A stretch of 64,000 nt of DNA from Flavobacteriales bacterium (GCA_013204105.1 JABMOM010000032.1:186001-250000); one strand, 5' to 3'. Numbered from the stretch's first letter, positions 1 through 9,042 are shown. Notes: generated from the letters alone by a model not told the origin. A program made the numbers and translations.

Positions 1-405
1 ATAGGGGCCTACTTTACTGGAGAAGGCGATGCGGCAGGAACGATCATAGCAGAACCTTTTCAAAGCGGAACCAATGCCTTGGATTATTACCAGCACAATG
101 ATCAATCGCTCGCGCACCCTGTCTTGATATCCAATGATGAAATGCTCGTTCGAGTTGCTTATCGATTCAGGGATGTTTTCGTACGAGGAAGCTACCACTA
201 CGTTGCTAAAATTCCATCGATGATCGACCATTCGCAGGACTACTTCAACTTTGAGCTGGGGTACCAGATCAATCCGAAGAGCAATGCGCAGATCGTTTTG
301 GGGAACATCAACAGAACAGAGCGCGATGGCGTTCGATCCATGATCGACACGTACACCTATGTCGCCTTCAGAACCAACCTTATTAACCGCTATAGAGACT
401 ACTAA
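1..405 (+). CDS. RemB/Wzi-like outer-membrane barrel protein, 3' part only
   Basis: The frame is open from base 1, so the 5' end lies outside the window and only the last 134 codons are visible. The peptide is a run of alternating polar and hydrophobic strands with an aromatic, Asn/Arg-rich C-terminus, as expected for an outer-membrane beta-barrel. It carries the block QSLAHP (about bases 103-120) and ends LINRYRDY. The product at 1496-3091 has the matching block NQSLAHP and ends ALWNNYRNL, so I read the two as paralogues. The QxLAHPxGxNF block is typical, from memory, of Wzi/RemB-type barrels linked to capsule attachment or gliding. It stops 2 nt before the WecA-like gene, so the two are probably cotranscribed. 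The homology call rests on short blocks and a shared C-terminal pattern. Confidence 0.6.
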   Translation: MGAYFTGEGDAAGTIIAEPFQSGTNALDYYQHNDQSLAHPVLISNDEMLVRVAYRFRDVFVRGSYHYVAKIPSMIDHSQDYFNFELGYQINPKSNAQIVLGNINRTERDGVRSMIDTYTYVAFRTNLINRYRDY

Positions 406-407
406 CC

Positions 408-1499
408 ATGCTTAGCATTGTACTCACATTCGTAACCGCTTTGATCGTTTCAGTGCTCGCTACACCGGCCCTGATTAAGGTGGCCTATCTAAAACGACTG
501 GTAGATGAGCCAGGCGAGGAGCGGAAGCTGCATTTCCGTCGCATTCCAACCATCGGAGGCATCATCATTTTTGCCGGAACCCTCTTTTCATACTTGATGT
601 GGTATCCCTTCGAAGAGATGCTTGACGTCGGACAACTGGGGCGTGCACTGAAGGATTTTCAATACATCGGCGCTACCATGATTTTGTTGTTCTTCATCGG
701 AATCAAGGACGATATCATTGGAACAGCCCCCGTCAAGAAGTTGGTCGGTCACCTGATCGTTGCTTTCATCTTGGTCATCATGGGTGATATCCGAATCACC
801 AGTATGTATGGCATCTTCGGCATCGAGGACTTACCAGAATGGGGGAGCATCTTCCTTTCAATCCTTACCTATACGGTGATTGTGAATGCGATCAACCTGA
901 TCGATGGCATTGACGGTTTGGCGGGTGGAGTAGGTCTGATCGCTGCCGTAGCGATGGGCACTTGGTTCTATTACGCGGGCGCCAATGAACATGCGGTACT
1001 GGCCTTTGCACTTGCTGGAAGTTTGATTGGATTCCTGGTATTCAACTTTTCGCCGGCCAAGATATTCATGGGGGATAGCGGTTCGCTGACTATCGGTCTC
1101 ATCCTTTCCATCTTAGCGATCAAACTGATCGAGTTTCCGGTGGAGCGATTGCCCAATGATCTGCTTGGTATTTCCAAGCCTGTATTTGCCATAGCGGCAT
1201 TGGTTTATCCCTTGACGGACACCCTTCGCATCTTTATTTACCGAATCGCTCGGGGGATGTCCCCGTTCGCGGCGGATCGAAACCACATACATCACCGCCT
1301 GCTCGACCTTGGGTTCGGTCATAGAAGAACCGTATTGCTGATTTATTCCACTTCGATTTTCATCATCTTACTTTCTACAAGCATCCAGCTAGACCCAAGC
1401 ATGGCGATGATCGTTACTGCGGCTGTAGCAATTGTCGTGTCCCAGATTCCTGGATTGATCCTCATGCTGAAACGAAAAAGAGAACTGTCCAAAGCGTGA
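408..1499 (+). CDS. WecA/MraY-family undecaprenyl-phosphate sugar-1-phosphate transferase
   Basis: Polytopic inner-membrane enzyme that loads a sugar-1-phosphate from a UDP-sugar onto undecaprenyl phosphate, the first step of many surface glycans. Family motifs are all present in order: an N-terminal RKLHFRRIPTIGG block (residues 39-51), the Asp pair DD at 101-102, NAINLIDGIDG at 160-170, the MGDSGS loop at 221-226 and the HIHH motif at 293-296 that separates the WecA branch from MraY. At 363 aa it has normal length with about ten hydrophobic segments. The gene lies 2 nt after a RemB/Wzi-like barrel gene and overlaps the start of a second one by 4 nt. That suggests it starts a polysaccharide that the barrels handle at the outer membrane. 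The sugar it transfers cannot be told from sequence alone. Confidence 0.88.
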   Translation: MLSIVLTFVTALIVSVLATPALIKVAYLKRLVDEPGEERKLHFRRIPTIGGIIIFAGTLFSYLMWYPFEEMLDVGQLGRALKDFQYIGATMILLFFIGIKDDIIGTAPVKKLVGHLIVAFILVIMGDIRITSMYGIFGIEDLPEWGSIFLSILTYTVIVNAINLIDGIDGLAGGVGLIAAVAMGTWFYYAGANEHAVLAFALAGSLIGFLVFNFSPAKIFMGDSGSLTIGLILSILAIKLIEFPVERLPNDLLGISKPVFAIAALVYPLTDTLRIFIYRIARGMSPFAADRNHIHHRLLDLGFGHRRTVLLIYSTSIFIILLSTSIQLDPSMAMIVTAAVAIVVSQIPGLILMLKRKRELSKA

Positions 1500-3091
1500 G
1501 AATAGGATTGCTTATAGTGATCATTGGCCTTTCGCTGAAAGGAATCGGACAGGATGGTAGGCTTCCACTCGAGCACTTTGTCTCACAGAAGGCTGAAGTA
1601 CTCCTCCAAGAACATGCGGAAGAGGTGCACCCTGAAATCAAACCGTATAGCTTTTGGACCATTCAGCAATACGCGGAAGCACCGGATAGCAATCTTGATT
1701 TTGTGCGTACAGCATTCAAACGACAAGCAAAAACGTACATCCGGGTGGCGCCTCGTATAGGTGTGAATGGCTTCAACCAAGGAGGGTCTACTTTCAAACA
1801 AGGGATAGGCAGTATTGGTGGATTGGCGGTTGGATTAGGTATTAAAAATCGTTTCTACTTAAACGTAGAAGGCATGATCGGGTACGAAACCCCTGCGAGT
1901 TACTATGGGAATATAGTAGATAGCCTAGGAGTTATGCCCGGTTTTGGATACGTCCGCCGCTCAAGAGATATAGTACAAGGCTATGATTTCAATCAGCTCA
2001 CGATGGTGGCCTCCTTCAAGGCTTCTAAGCAATTTGAATTCTTTGCAGGAAGGGGAAAGAACTTCATTGGGGAGGGATACCGCTCGGTCTTCTTGAGTGA
2101 CTTTGCTTCGAACTATAACTTCCTACGCGCTGACATGCATGTTTGGAAGGTCAAATACATGGTTTTATACGCGCAGATGCGGCAATCTTTTGACTATCCA
2201 CAACGAATGCATCCATTGACCGATAAATATTCCACGATGCACTACTTGAGTTTGAATCTCACTAAGTGGTGGAGCGTGGGTGCATTTGAGAGCATTGTTT
2301 GGGAATCTGAGGATTCTGTCATGAAGCGGGGCTTTGATTTCAACTATTTGAATCCAGCGATTTTCTTCAGACCCGTGGAGTATGGCATGGGTTCTAGTGA
2401 CAATAGCTTGTTGGGTTTCAGTTCTACCGTGCGTCCGGCCAAAGGGGTGACCCTTTACGGTCAGTTCCTTCTGGATGAATTTCTTTTTGGGGAATGGTCA
2501 TCATCCATGCGAAAGGCGATCACGGGAGACAGCACCATCTTGACTGGATACTGGGCCAATAAGCAATCGTATCAATTGGGGGTGAAATATTTGGAACCGT
2601 TGGGGTGGAGGAATCTTTCGGTATTGGCAGAAGTAAATATCGTCCGTCCGTTTACATACGGCCACAGCAATCCACGACAGAGCTATGCACACATGAATCA
2701 ATCCTTGGCGCACCCGCTTGGGTCTAATTTTATTGAGTGGGTGCAGGTGACGACATGGCAACCTGGACCGTGGCGCTTTGCCTTGTTCTCAACCTATTCA
2801 AGAAAGGGGTATTCAAACCAAATCGCCTTCATGGGTGAAGATCCCCTGATCTCTAATCGCGAACACGATGAGATCAATCGCGAGCATGGCAATTTCCTTA
2901 CCCAAGGAAGAAGGGTGGATGTCGGGAACCTTAGGTTGGTGGCAGGATATACCCTCATTGAAAGCTGGAACTTGAGAGCTGAGGCAGTAGTCCACTATCG
3001 GGTGGAGCGCACCGCTATAAAAACAAGGGACATGGTCTACCTGGGCTTGGGTATTCGCACAGCGCTTTGGAACAACTATAGAAACCTTTGA
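1496..3091 (+). CDS. RemB/Wzi-like outer-membrane beta-barrel protein
   Basis: 531-aa protein with a GTG start that overlaps the preceding stop by 4 nt (GTGA). It has a short signal peptide (MRIGLLIVIIGLSLKGIGQ) followed by barrel-type strands and an aromatic C-terminus (ALWNNYRNL). The segment AHMNQSLAHPLGSNF near residues 398-412 matches the conserved block of the Wzi capsule-assembly family and of RemB, a mobile surface protein of gliding Flavobacterium. Length also fits RemB. It probably sits in the outer membrane and binds or organises surface polysaccharide. The upstream WecA-like gene and the paralogue ending at 405 support a glycan role. Whether it acts in gliding or in capsule anchoring is not shown. 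It ends 1 nt before the convergent cupin gene, with no clear terminator between them. Confidence 0.7.
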   Translation: MRIGLLIVIIGLSLKGIGQDGRLPLEHFVSQKAEVLLQEHAEEVHPEIKPYSFWTIQQYAEAPDSNLDFVRTAFKRQAKTYIRVAPRIGVNGFNQGGSTFKQGIGSIGGLAVGLGIKNRFYLNVEGMIGYETPASYYGNIVDSLGVMPGFGYVRRSRDIVQGYDFNQLTMVASFKASKQFEFFAGRGKNFIGEGYRSVFLSDFASNYNFLRADMHVWKVKYMVLYAQMRQSFDYPQRMHPLTDKYSTMHYLSLNLTKWWSVGAFESIVWESEDSVMKRGFDFNYLNPAIFFRPVEYGMGSSDNSLLGFSSTVRPAKGVTLYGQFLLDEFLFGEWSSSMRKAITGDSTILTGYWANKQSYQLGVKYLEPLGWRNLSVLAEVNIVRPFTYGHSNPRQSYAHMNQSLAHPLGSNFIEWVQVTTWQPGPWRFALFSTYSRKGYSNQIAFMGEDPLISNREHDEINREHGNFLTQGRRVDVGNLRLVAGYTLIESWNLRAEAVVHYRVERTAIKTRDMVYLGLGIRTALWNNYRNL

Positions 3092-3092
3092 T

Positions 3093-3452
3093 CTAGATCC
3101 AGTCGAGGTCTTCCCGTTTTCTCGGATCCTCTGACCCTCCGGTATTTATCGTAGATGCAGGCTCGAAGAGCAGCACTTCCACCTCCCTTTCCGCCACAGG
3201 TCGGTGTTCCACTCCAGCGGGAACAATGATAAATTCTCCGGGTTGTACAGTTTCTGTCCGATCCCTGAATTCCATTTTCAGTTCCCCCGATACGACCAAG
3301 AACAGTTCATCTTCTTCGGTATGAGAGTGCCATACAAACTCACCTTCGAGCTTAGCCAACTTTACGTGTTGGCCATTTAAGGCACCCACGATCCTTGGGT
3401 TCCAATGATCGCTGAATAGCTTAAGCTTTTCTTTTAGGTTGACAGGTTTCAT
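3093..3452 (-). CDS. Single-domain cupin protein
   Basis: 119-aa cupin. Motif 1 is seen as HSHTEEDE (H42, H44, E49) followed by the V-S-G turn at 54-56. Motif 2 is seen as PGEFIIVPAGVEHRP with H83. Together they give the usual three-His/one-Glu metal site, so a metal-binding small beta-barrel is likely. No catalytic role or ligand can be assigned. The C-terminal tail after residue 95 is polar and rich in charged residues. The start codon overlaps the stop of the preceding lipoprotein gene by 4 nt (ATGA), so it is the last gene of the minus-strand exporter operon (9008 to 3093). It may be a sensor or enzyme for the exported compound, which is inference from position only. Confidence 0.8.
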   Translation of the reverse strand: MKPVNLKEKLKLFSDHWNPRIVGALNGQHVKLAKLEGEFVWHSHTEEDELFLVVSGELKMEFRDRTETVQPGEFIIVPAGVEHRPVAEREVEVLLFEPASTINTGGSEDPRKREDLDWI

Positions 3453-4456
3453 AGCATTCGTTCATCCAGAGGCCGCACAAACCCGAAGTAGGGGGTAGAG
3501 ACGTCTTGCGTGGGCATTTCATTGAAAGCGCGGTAGAACAAAAACGGAACGTCTTCATCAACGCCGGGGTAGTTCTCTAAGCAGAGTGCGTGCAGTGCCT
3601 TGTTCTCAGCAGCTAAGGCCAAGGTGTCTTTGATATTGATTTGCGTGACGTACTTGATCATCGCGCAGATTTGGTCATCGACCCGTTGGGGGGTGATTTG
3701 AAATATGGTGGGTTCTGTAGGAAGGGCATCGATTGTCACTGGCATTGGATAAGTCTTCTTTGCTTCTTCCATCAGTTTCTGGTTGAAGGCATCCATATCG
3801 CTTTGGATACGAAATTGCCAGAATTCACCTGCGGGTTGGGAACATGATTGCGAAAGGATCATGCGATTGAATGCATTCACAACATGGCCATGAGCGTATT
3901 CTTCTTCTGCCTTCCGAAAGAGCTGAATGGCCGAAAAGCCGCTGATGGTGTAACGGTCGTATTGAATGATATTCAATTTCCAACCATCATCAAACAAGCC
4001 GTAAAACGTAGTCAAGAGGTAGGCGTCTCCCTCCCTTTTCGGTGAGAGCACGGAAACGAACGACTGCTCATTGATGGCTTGGTATTGCAGGATGTAATCA
4101 TCGTCCTTTTCCGTTCCGGATATAAGTGCAACGATTTCATTCTGAGTACTGCTGATGCGGTGGTATTGATCAAGGGTAACTAAAGCGCCTTCGCCGATTG
4201 TACGTTGTGCCCGTTCTATAAACGCTTCAATCCCTTCGTCAAGCGATGCCTTCAACTCATCAGACATCATGCGCTTGAGCGCTTCTGCATTTCCATCGGA
4301 CAGATGTTTGTGGACTTCTGCATCCAAAGCGCGTATCTCTGACAATACATCGGAATCGATGTTCTCATTCCTATAGGTTCCACTGGGGGTTTCCTTGCAA
4401 GAAACCGTGAGAAAGGCTAGTAGAGCAACAATGAAGAATCGTGATGGGGTGAACAT
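3449..4456 (-). CDS. Lipoprotein of unknown function in exporter operon
   Basis: I place the start at 4456, not at the longer frame's 4510, because the peptide from there (MFTPSRFFIVALLAFLTVSC) is a proper lipoprotein signal with the lipobox Cys at residue 20. The longer form puts 18 polar residues before it and would run back to the tolC stop. The mature part starts with a helical, charged region of about 60 residues (EALKRMMSDELKASLDEG), followed by mixed sheet. It contains the paired aromatic region LLTTFYGLFDDGWKLNIIQYD, and the C-terminal third holds four Cys. I do not recognise a family. It follows tolC by 53 nt and overlaps the cupin gene by 4 nt, so it is likely an envelope accessory factor of the exporter. 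Confidence 0.75.
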   Translation of the reverse strand: MFTPSRFFIVALLAFLTVSCKETPSGTYRNENIDSDVLSEIRALDAEVHKHLSDGNAEALKRMMSDELKASLDEGIEAFIERAQRTIGEGALVTLDQYHRISSTQNEIVALISGTEKDDDYILQYQAINEQSFVSVLSPKREGDAYLLTTFYGLFDDGWKLNIIQYDRYTISGFSAIQLFRKAEEEYAHGHVVNAFNRMILSQSCSQPAGEFWQFRIQSDMDAFNQKLMEEAKKTYPMPVTIDALPTEPTIFQITPQRVDDQICAMIKYVTQINIKDTLALAAENKALHALCLENYPGVDEDVPFLFYRAFNEMPTQDVSTPYFGFVRPLDERML

Positions 4457-4509
4457 AGGTATGCGTGCATTTAAGGGTCGAAAATAGAACCCGAGATGCA
4501 CATAGCGCA

Positions 4510-5931
4510 TTATTCTGCGACAGCGTCTAAGTAAATGTCCTCCTTGTTGGACGTCTGGATTACTTTGAAGATTGATCCGATCTGCTTGGCTTGGGTTTCC
4601 AGTTGTTTGGCTTGGGCATCGAAAAGTTTGTTTTCTCGAGCATTCAAGAGAAAAACGCTGCTTTCTCCAAGCGAAAACTTGATGCGCTCGGCCCGTAGCA
4701 AGCGATCAAAATTGCTAACCATCTCTCCGTAAAGATCAGCCTGTTGAGCATTGATGCCATATTCCATGATGTGTTGATCCAACTTCGTAGAGAGGCCAAG
4801 GGATTTCACCTTAAGGTCGAGCTCTTTTTCACTGCGTTTTAGATCGATCAGACTGAGCTTAGAACGTTGTTTTCGGATGAGCAACGGGTACTTTAAGCCA
4901 ACGCCAAACATACGGTCATTGATACCCATTGCTTGGATGTCTCGGTTGCTCACGCCTGGAGTAAGCGCCATATATTTCAAATCAATTTGAGGAATGGCAC
5001 CACTGAAGGCGGTTTGTCGTTCTAATTTCAGCGACTGAATGGCAAGTTGATTGATTAAGATGCTTGGATGCTGTTGTGTTATTTCTTCTTTCCATACCAT
5101 GAAGCTATCTTGAACTTGCTGCGTGAACGGAGCGAATTCTTCCAGGGATTGCGGAAGCATTCTATCTGCAAGTCGAACCGGATTGCCTTCTTGATCCCAA
5201 AGGAAATTAGAGAGGATAATCTCAGCGCTGTTCAAGGCGCGGCGAGATTCTAACAGCTGGAAGCGACGCGTTTGAACTTGTAAAAAAGCCTCTACCGTAT
5301 CGATGGCGGGGCGGTCTCCTCCGGTGAAGACACCTTTTACGAATTGAAATTGCTCCTCGGCCAGGCTCAGGGCGTCCTCCTGAACGGTGATCGATTGATT
5401 GGCCAGAGACCAATTCAAGTAAGCTAGGCTTGCTCTAAAGAACAGGTCATTGACCATCAGCCTTCGCTCTGCATCGGCCATTTCCGTCATAAGTCCCGCT
5501 TTGCGGATGGCTAATCGTCGCTCATTGAAGAGCAGGTCAGGACCCAGCGGAAGACTGACGCCTGCTTGATACTGCCCCGAAGAGGAGGTCAGGATCTCTG
5601 GGTCCACTTGTGGTCCTATGTTCTCTGTATACCCTGCGAAAAACTCGACACCAAGCGCTGTGGGGAGTGCCAGCTTCAGGGATGATTTCGTGTAATATTC
5701 TTTGTCGTCATAGGCCTTATCACCATAGCTGGCTGATACATAAGGATCCATGACTGCTTGTTGCAGCCGAAGATTGGCATCGGCGATGTCTACTTGCAGT
5801 CCCGCTTGCTGCATGATGGGATGAAAACCTACGAGCTGGTTTAAAAAATCAGCATAGCTGAAGGTTTGCGCCAAAAGAGAGGGTCCTGTGAGTGCAAAAA
5901 TGAAAATCAGTATCTGCCGACGGCCAATCAT
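4510..5931 (-). CDS. TolC-family outer-membrane efflux protein
   Basis: 473-aa protein with an N-terminal signal peptide (MIGRRQILIFIFALTGPSLLAQ) and the long amphipathic helices typical of the outer-membrane efflux family. Heptad-like stretches such as LSLAEEQFQFVKGVFTGG and DRLLRAERIKFSLGESSVF mark the two internal helical repeats. The GESSVFLLNARE segment near residue 425 is the usual family block at the end of the second repeat. It forms the trimeric outer-membrane channel for the HlyD (5928-7277) and ABC (7281-9008) partners. Its start overlaps the HlyD stop by 4 nt. Length is normal and no key segment looks missing. Confidence 0.88.
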   Translation of the reverse strand: MIGRRQILIFIFALTGPSLLAQTFSYADFLNQLVGFHPIMQQAGLQVDIADANLRLQQAVMDPYVSASYGDKAYDDKEYYTKSSLKLALPTALGVEFFAGYTENIGPQVDPEILTSSSGQYQAGVSLPLGPDLLFNERRLAIRKAGLMTEMADAERRLMVNDLFFRASLAYLNWSLANQSITVQEDALSLAEEQFQFVKGVFTGGDRPAIDTVEAFLQVQTRRFQLLESRRALNSAEIILSNFLWDQEGNPVRLADRMLPQSLEEFAPFTQQVQDSFMVWKEEITQQHPSILINQLAIQSLKLERQTAFSGAIPQIDLKYMALTPGVSNRDIQAMGINDRMFGVGLKYPLLIRKQRSKLSLIDLKRSEKELDLKVKSLGLSTKLDQHIMEYGINAQQADLYGEMVSNFDRLLRAERIKFSLGESSVFLLNARENKLFDAQAKQLETQAKQIGSIFKVIQTSNKEDIYLDAVAE

Positions 5932-7277
5932 TTCTTCTCGACAGTGTTTCCGTTTTTCCCGTTGTAGAATTCCGGCGGAAATCCGTTCATCTGACGCCAG
6001 ATTTCATACCAGATTGGAACATCTTGCAAAAGCGCGATGGCTTGGGCTCCAGACCCCATTCGTAGTTCTTTCGGCCATGCGATTGCCTCTGTATTAGGTG
6101 CCACGAGGATTCGGTACTTGCCATTATCGCTCGTGACGTTGTCTATGGCCATTACCTTTCCGCTGTAGGTTCCCACTGAGTTGTCTGGCCAGCCAGAGAA
6201 AACGAGTGAAGGCCAGCCATCAAAAATGAACCGTACCTCACTTCCTGTGCTGATCAGCGGAAGGTCAATAGGCCGCACATACATTTCAACCGCCAATTCA
6301 GAAACATTCGGAACGATGCTGACAATGGCATCACCTTCTTTGATTGTCTCTCCAAGTCCACTTTGAAGCGCCTTGGTGATAAAGCCGTCTTGTGGAGCAG
6401 TAATGAAATACATGGAAGATCGAATCGTGTAGTTGGAAACTTCGTTCAGTGTTTTGGCGAGCTTCCCTTCTGCATCCAACATATCACTGAGTGCCGTGAA
6501 TTTCTCGCTTTCACTCTTAGCGATTTTGTCATTGTAATCGGAGAGCACCGAGGTTAATTCAATTTTGGCATTGAGCAATTCGTTGCGGGATGTCAAAAGT
6601 TTGTTTTCTGCAGAAACGAATTTAGCCTCTGCTTCTCGATAGGTCTGTCTGTAGTTCTCTACTTCGGTCAACGACTTTAACCCCTGCTCATACAATCCTT
6701 CAAAGCGTTCGTACTGTTTCTCAGCGATCTCAATATTCGATGTCGCCGCTTGTAGATCCAAGCTGTCGCTTTTTACTTTCAATTCACCTTGCCGAAACTT
6801 ATTCTTTGCCTGTTGTATTTTGAGATCTTGGGTTTGTTTCAAGGCGGCAACTTGTTGATCCAGTGCATCGATCTTCTTTATATAGGCCTGAATGCCTCCC
6901 TCTTGCGCAATCAATCGCTCCTTCGTTCGGGTAAGTAAATTCGGGTCAAAGTATTCATCCTTTACCTCCGAAATGAATAGTATCGTATCGCCTTTATTTA
7001 CGAATTGACCTTCTTGGATATACCATTTTTCGATTCTACCAGCGATGACCGAATTCACTACTTGAGGACGTTGTTCAGGCCGCAGATTGGTTACATAACC
7101 ATCGGCTTGGATGTTTTGTGTCCAAGGCAGAAAAAGGAAAAGAATGAAAATGATTACCATTCCGATAAGCCAGCGCATCATTTTTCTCGGAAGAGCCGAA
7201 TGATAGATGGATCCTTCGCTTCCCGTTTTGGTAAGATCGAGCAGGTGAGAGACGCTATTTTTTGAAATATTCAGCAT
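5928..7277 (-). CDS. HlyD-family membrane fusion protein
   Basis: 449-aa periplasmic adaptor. A single membrane segment lies near residues 33-51 (MMRWLIGMVIIFILFLFLP). The first half-lipoyl motif follows (VNSVIAGRIEKWYIQEGQFVNKGDTILFI). A long coiled coil covers roughly residues 110-290, rich in Gln, Lys and Glu. The second lipoyl half is ITAPQDGFITKALQSGLGETIKEGD, and a beta-barrel domain ends the protein. It links the inner-membrane ABC protein to TolC. It starts 3 nt after the ABC gene and overlaps tolC by 4 nt, so the three must be translated from one mRNA. The unusual point is the partner ABC protein, whose ATPase motifs are degenerate. Confidence 0.88.
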   Translation of the reverse strand: MLNISKNSVSHLLDLTKTGSEGSIYHSALPRKMMRWLIGMVIIFILFLFLPWTQNIQADGYVTNLRPEQRPQVVNSVIAGRIEKWYIQEGQFVNKGDTILFISEVKDEYFDPNLLTRTKERLIAQEGGIQAYIKKIDALDQQVAALKQTQDLKIQQAKNKFRQGELKVKSDSLDLQAATSNIEIAEKQYERFEGLYEQGLKSLTEVENYRQTYREAEAKFVSAENKLLTSRNELLNAKIELTSVLSDYNDKIAKSESEKFTALSDMLDAEGKLAKTLNEVSNYTIRSSMYFITAPQDGFITKALQSGLGETIKEGDAIVSIVPNVSELAVEMYVRPIDLPLISTGSEVRFIFDGWPSLVFSGWPDNSVGTYSGKVMAIDNVTSDNGKYRILVAPNTEAIAWPKELRMGSGAQAIALLQDVPIWYEIWRQMNGFPPEFYNGKNGNTVEKK

Positions 7278-7280
7278 GGT

Positions 7281-9008
7281 TTATTCGTAGAATAGATCTA
7301 ATAATGCAGGCTGTTTATTCAACTCGTCGAAGCTTCCGTTGAAGGTCAGCTCCCCTTGGTCCAAGATTAAAATGCGATCGCATTGCTCGGCAATGTGCTT
7401 GGAACCTGAGCTTACGATTAGGGTCCATGGTTTATCCTTTGAAAGCATGCACTTATTCACAATTTCCTTGTCGCCTTGAGAAAACAAATGCATGGATTCC
7501 TGCCAGATGACGAGAGGTGGTTGCTCCACGATGGATCGCGCTATTTTAATCTTTCGCACAATGTGTTCTGGGAGACCGCTTCCTTTCGGTGATAATTGTG
7601 TATAAAACCCTTCGGGTAATTGCTTTATATAATCCATTAACCCAGTTTGTTCAGACGCCCATTTGAGGTCGTCGAAATCAATCCAATCCTTGCCAATTAG
7701 AATGTTTTCTGAGATGGTCCCTTCGAATATATCCTCTTCGCTCAAGCTGTCGCCAATGTGGGAACGAAGCGATCTGAGTTCTAGGCTATTTGCCGACTGA
7801 TCATTGTACAGTATCACACCTTCATAGTTTTGATACAATCCAGCCAATAACTCAAGCAGTTTGCTTCTTCCTGAGCCGCTGTAACCATAGACCATAACGC
7901 GTTCTCCAGCGGCGATGTCGAAGCTGATGTTCTTCAACAGGGTTTGTCCTATTTGATTTGTACCGTACGTCAGGTTTTTTACCGAAACACTGAGTGGTGC
8001 ACGATTTTCAGAAAGCTCAAGGGGCACGCCGCCTTCTCTCTCCAATTCTAAATCGGTGATCGAAGCAATCTTTTCAAGTGCAGTAAGCACGTCGTAAACT
8101 GGTTCCATGGTTCGGATTAGTTTTTCGACGCTGTTGATGATCAATATGATGATGATCTCAGTAGCGACAAACTGACCCAAGTTGATCTGATTGTCAAGCA
8201 CCAAAATACTTCCGATGATCAATAGCCCTCCCGCGACCATGGCCTTGAATCCGATTACATTCATGTACTGAATGACCAGAATGCGGAAATGGCTTTTGCG
8301 AGCCAACAGGTAATTCGAGACCAATTTATCTGTGCGCTGAACGGGTAGTCCAGATTCACCAGCCAGCTTAAACGTATTCATGGTTCTGGCCAATTCTTCC
8401 AACCAATAAGCAACTTGATATTTGTAGGTGCTCTCTTCAATACTGGTCTCTAATCCTTTTGAGCCTGTAGCCCGAATCACGAGGTATAACGTAAGAACAA
8501 GCGCGATGCCGAACAGAATGAAGAATGGGTGATAGAAACTGAGCAACAAGAGTCCAAAAATGATTTGCAGTGCAGACGCACCGACATCTAGTAGAATCTT
8601 GGATAGGCCTTTTTGAAGTGATAGCGTATCAAAAAACCGATTGATGAGCTCAGGCGCATATTTCGACGCAACTTGCTCAAGTCGGATGCGTGGAATACGA
8701 ATGGCAAATTCAAAGGATGAGCGTTGAAATATCCGCTGTTGGATGGTCTCCGCTAACGATAGTTGCATGACTTGCATACCACCGGCTAAGATGATGCCTA
8801 GGATCACCAATATGACAAGCAGTACCCAAGAAGTGGAAATCATACCGCCGCTTATATAGGTGATGATGGCTTGGATACCAAGGGGTAAGGATAGGTTGAT
8901 CAATCCACTCAGCACGGCAAAAATGTAGATCCGAATAATGTCCTTACGGTCGGCCTTTATTAAGCTGAACAATCTACCTAGCGGCGATATGTCATTACCT
9001 TTTGCCAT
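7281..9008 (-). CDS. ABC exporter, fused membrane and nucleotide-binding domains, degenerate ATPase motifs
   Basis: 575-aa half-transporter. Residues 1-310 form the six-helix exporter membrane domain and residues 340-575 the nucleotide-binding domain. The fold of the second domain is clear (LKNISFDIAAGERVMVYGYSG, GTISENI, IKIARSI, LILDQGEL), but the catalytic motifs are altered. Walker A reads GYSGSGRSK (375-383) with Arg in place of the invariant Lys. The LSGGQ signature is replaced by GLPEH (478-482). Walker B reads LVIWQE (499-504) with Gln for the Asp. The H-loop His is replaced by Ser/Gly near 534-535. The frame is intact, so this is not a pseudogene. It heads the exporter operon with HlyD, TolC, lipoprotein and cupin genes. 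It may bind but hardly hydrolyse ATP, or pair with a catalytic subunit elsewhere. Confidence 0.85.
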   Translation of the reverse strand: MAKGNDISPLGRLFSLIKADRKDIIRIYIFAVLSGLINLSLPLGIQAIITYISGGMISTSWVLLVILVILGIILAGGMQVMQLSLAETIQQRIFQRSSFEFAIRIPRIRLEQVASKYAPELINRFFDTLSLQKGLSKILLDVGASALQIIFGLLLLSFYHPFFILFGIALVLTLYLVIRATGSKGLETSIEESTYKYQVAYWLEELARTMNTFKLAGESGLPVQRTDKLVSNYLLARKSHFRILVIQYMNVIGFKAMVAGGLLIIGSILVLDNQINLGQFVATEIIIILIINSVEKLIRTMEPVYDVLTALEKIASITDLELEREGGVPLELSENRAPLSVSVKNLTYGTNQIGQTLLKNISFDIAAGERVMVYGYSGSGRSKLLELLAGLYQNYEGVILYNDQSANSLELRSLRSHIGDSLSEEDIFEGTISENILIGKDWIDFDDLKWASEQTGLMDYIKQLPEGFYTQLSPKGSGLPEHIVRKIKIARSIVEQPPLVIWQESMHLFSQGDKEIVNKCMLSKDKPWTLIVSSGSKHIAEQCDRILILDQGELTFNGSFDELNKQPALLDLFYE

Positions 9009-9042
9009 AGAAAAAGACTGAATTAATCTGTGAAAGTGACGG

